From an uncultured Rhodospira sp. (lineage in GTDB: Bacteria; Pseudomonadota; Alphaproteobacteria; Rhodospirillales; Rhodospirillaceae), in assembly GCF_937138205.1 (NCBI RefSeq), contig NZ_CAKZOT010000053.1:1-64000 (forward strand): 64,000 nt of DNA, read 5' to 3'. This document shows positions 62,173-64,000 of the stretch, one piece after another. Positions within the stretch are counted from its first letter, which is position 1. Each line of letters opens with the position of its first letter. The notes under the pieces were generated by a model. That model was not told the DNA's origin, did not search any database, and saw only the letters and a program-made list of their open reading frames with translations. The position numbers were made by a program, and so were the translations under genes.

Positions 62173-63030
62173 GTGAGCTACCTTGACCATATTCGGGGTC
62201 TGAACCGGCACGACCTGAGCGGGTTCCGGCCGCTGTTCGTCGGCGGGCAGGAAACCGGCTGGGTCCGGCACGGCGTGGCCGAGCGGCTGGCCCGGTTCGG
62301 GTCGGTGTTCGAGGTCGGCGCCTTCGGTGTGGCGGTGCGATCCGTCCTGGCAACGCCGGAGGAGCGGACCCGGGCCATTGACGAGGTGATGGCGGTGCTG
62401 GTGGAGGAGGGCGCGGTTCCGCCCCCCAGGGGGGAGCGGTATCCCGTCTCTCCGCACCTGACAGGCCCGGCGTTGTTCGACGTGGATCGTGCCCACGCGC
62501 CGGTGTTCGGCATTCGCACGGTGGGCGTTCATCTGAACGGCTTTGTCAACGGCGCGGACGGACTCCAGCTTTGGGTGGCGCGCCGGGCGACGGACCGGAC
62601 GGTCGCGCCCGGCAAGCTGGATAACCTGGTGGCCGGCGGGCGGCCGTCGGGTCTGGCCCCGCGCGAAACCCTACGCATGGAATGCGAGGAGGAAGCCGGA
62701 ATCGGCCCGGAGATGGCCGCGCGCGCGACGTCGGCCGGGTTCGTGTCGTACGGCCTGGAAACCGATGTCGGCCTGAAGCGGGACGCTCTGTTCGTTTATG
62801 ACCTTGATCTGCCGCCAGATTTCGAACCGCGCAATACCGACGGCGAGATCGCCGCGTTCATGCTGTGGCCTGTGTTGAAGGTGCTGGAAACCGTCCGCGA
62901 CACAGACGACTTCAAGTTCAACGTGCCTCTGGTTATTCTGGACTTCGCCGTGCGACATGGGATCCTCACGCCCGAGACGGAGCCCGATTACGAAGCCCTC
63001 GTTTACGGGCTGCGGCGCCCACCCGTATGA
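62173..63030 (+). CDS. Nudix hydrolase with N-terminal DUF4743
   Basis: 285 residues from GTG at 62173, eight bases after GGAGGA. N-terminal DUF4743 region (YLDHIRGLNRHDLSGFRPLF), then a Nudix domain whose box reads GGRPSGLAPRETLRMECEEE followed by AGI, with the REXXEE core as R-M-E-C-EE. These proteins resemble plant/fungal and alphaproteobacterial thiamine-pyrophosphate or related Nudix hydrolases; the substrate is unknown. It overlaps the convergent ligase-like gene by 28 bases. Confidence 0.87.
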   Translation: MSYLDHIRGLNRHDLSGFRPLFVGGQETGWVRHGVAERLARFGSVFEVGAFGVAVRSVLATPEERTRAIDEVMAVLVEEGAVPPPRGERYPVSPHLTGPALFDVDRAHAPVFGIRTVGVHLNGFVNGADGLQLWVARRATDRTVAPGKLDNLVAGGRPSGLAPRETLRMECEEEAGIGPEMAARATSAGFVSYGLETDVGLKRDALFVYDLDLPPDFEPRNTDGEIAAFMLWPVLKVLETVRDTDDFKFNVPLVILDFAVRHGILTPETEPDYEALVYGLRRPPV

Positions 63031-64000
63031 CGGAGCGGCCGGGCTTCGTCGGGGTGGTCCAGGAACAAGGCGCACGCCAGCCAGGGATACAGGACCAGCG
63101 CGAACGTGTAGTCGGACCACAGGTTCACGCCGATCGCCGGCGGCGTGAACGCGGCGGCCAGGGCGGCGAGCCGCACCGCCCACTGGTCGCGGTTGGTCAA
63201 CCGGGGGCGATCGATGATCAGGCGCACCAGCAGGCCGAACGCGGCCACGGCCGTCAATCCGCCCTCGGCCAGGAGCTGCATCAGCACCGAATGCGGATGA
63301 AACCGGCCCAGGTGAAGATCCAAGGGGCCGAGGTCCAGGTGCGGCGCGATGTCGGCGTAGCTGTCCAGGCCGTGCCCGAACAGCGGCGCCTCTTGGAACA
63401 GGACCAACGCGCGTTGCCACAGTTCCAGGCGGTAGGTCCAGCTCATGCGCAGGCCGATGGTCGACCAGTCCGTGATCCCGGCGACCTGGATGGCCACGGA
63501 GGCCACCAGCGGGGCCACCAGGACGCCGACCAACACGGCCACGCCAAGGGCCGGCCGAATCCGGGCCAGGACCAGGGTCGCCAGGCTGAGGAAGAAGGCA
63601 AGAGTGGCCGTGGAGGACGCGCTGCCCACGGCCATCACCGCCATGAAGGCCAGGAACAGGACCGCAAGCGCCCGCTGGCGCGATCGCCACAGCAGATAGG
63701 TGGCCGGAATGACCAGGGTCATGGCGACGAACGTGTGCTTGGCCAGCAGGTCCGGCGTCAAGGACCACGGTGGGATCAGGTCCGGGTGCCGGATGAGCCC
63801 GTGCGCAAGCACGATCACGGGAAGTGCAATGGTGCAGGCGACGAACACGGTGGCCGCCCGCGCCCTGTCCGCCGCCGTCACACACCGTGCAAGGCGCAGG
63901 CAGACGACCGCGCCGACGATGGACGCCGAGAACAAAACAAGCTCGGTGACCGTGTCGTTTCCGAGCGTCGAGACGAGCCCGGCCAGCAGCGCCAGGCCGC
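63003..64000 (-). CDS. O-antigen ligase/polymerase-like membrane protein, 5' end cut by window
   Basis: At least 331 residues and still open at base 64000, so the true start lies outside. About nine hydrophobic spans and the Wzy/WaaL periplasmic loop pattern: PLFGHGLDSYADIAPHLDLG and the His in HLGRFHPHSVLMQLLAEGG, the region that contacts the lipid-linked sugar chain. A TTG at 63935 is not the start because the frame continues. Role in surface polysaccharide assembly is likely; ligase versus polymerase cannot be told. Confidence 0.8.
   Translation of the reverse strand, partial: GLALLAGLVSTLGNDTVTELVLFSASIVGAVVCLRLARCVTAADRARAATVFVACTIALPVIVLAHGLIRHPDLIPPWSLTPDLLAKHTFVAMTLVIPATYLLWRSRQRALAVLFLAFMAVMAVGSASSTATLAFFLSLATLVLARIRPALGVAVLVGVLVAPLVASVAIQVAGITDWSTIGLRMSWTYRLELWQRALVLFQEAPLFGHGLDSYADIAPHLDLGPLDLHLGRFHPHSVLMQLLAEGGLTAVAAFGLLVRLIIDRPRLTNRDQWAVRLAALAAAFTPPAIGVNLWSDYTFALVLYPWLACALFLDHPDEARPLRHTGGRRSP

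Overview
The window is high-GC chromosomal DNA from a motile bacterium, almost certainly an alphaproteobacterium and probably of the Rhodospirillales. The evidence is the gene order mdh-sucC-sucD-sucA, a DUF3126 gene, a MarR/OmpR/EnvZ-type regulatory trio resembling petP-petR, the Bpt leucyltransferase, MotA/MotB/CheZ, and a VPLPA-type C-terminal sorting signal. No tRNA, rRNA or CRISPR was seen.

Layout. (1) 1-5598: TCA-cycle operon mdh-sucCD-sucA (sucA cut by the window edge). (2) 5900-8119: chromate transporter chrA and an exported VPLPA-CTERM protein. (3) 8120-9863: a small accessory patch of lower GC with a GIY-YIG nuclease behind a ParD-like antitoxin, and the broken tail of an IS3-family transposase. 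(4) 9889-14611: a six-gene same-strand operon of unknown function (His-tailed soluble protein, small acidic protein, polytopic His-rich membrane protein, 38-residue membrane peptide, Tat-exported metallo-beta-lactamase-fold enzyme, binding-protein-like exported protein). (5) 15138-45582: an anaerobic aromatic-acid catabolic island. (6) 45722-64000: housekeeping and motility genes, a nucleoside/sugar-type ABC transporter, c-di-GMP and two-component regulation, ilvE, an agmatine-deiminase-like gene, rpmB, cheZ, a Nudix gene and a partial O-antigen-ligase-like gene.

The aromatic island reads as a nearly complete route. Phenylacetate is activated by PaaK. PadBCD (molybdopterin enzyme, Fe-S subunit, membrane anchor) oxidises phenylacetyl-CoA to phenylglyoxylate. 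PadEF-G-H-I oxidises and decarboxylates that to benzoyl-CoA. Benzoate enters through the benzoate-CoA ligase. BcrCBAD dearomatises benzoyl-CoA with ATP. Dch, Had and Oah convert the dienoyl-CoA to 3-hydroxypimelyl-CoA. A thiolase and glutaryl-CoA dehydrogenase supply later steps. FdhD next to padB is a plausible cofactor-sulfuration partner. A BadL-like GNAT/BadM-like Rrf2 pair and a Pat-like protein acetyltransferase point to regulation by transcription and by ligase acetylation. The 3-hydroxypimelyl-CoA dehydrogenase and the ferredoxin plus ferredoxin-reducing enzyme for BcrCBAD are not in the window.

The best candidates for something undescribed are the unknown 9889-14611 operon, whose upstream region carries the same FNR-like palindrome found between mdh and chrA, and the ParD/GIY-YIG pair. 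Within the aromatic island, the PadE-PadF fusion, the fdhD-padB pairing, the Pat gene beside its likely substrates and a palindromic repeat inserted between bcrA and bcrD deserve attention.
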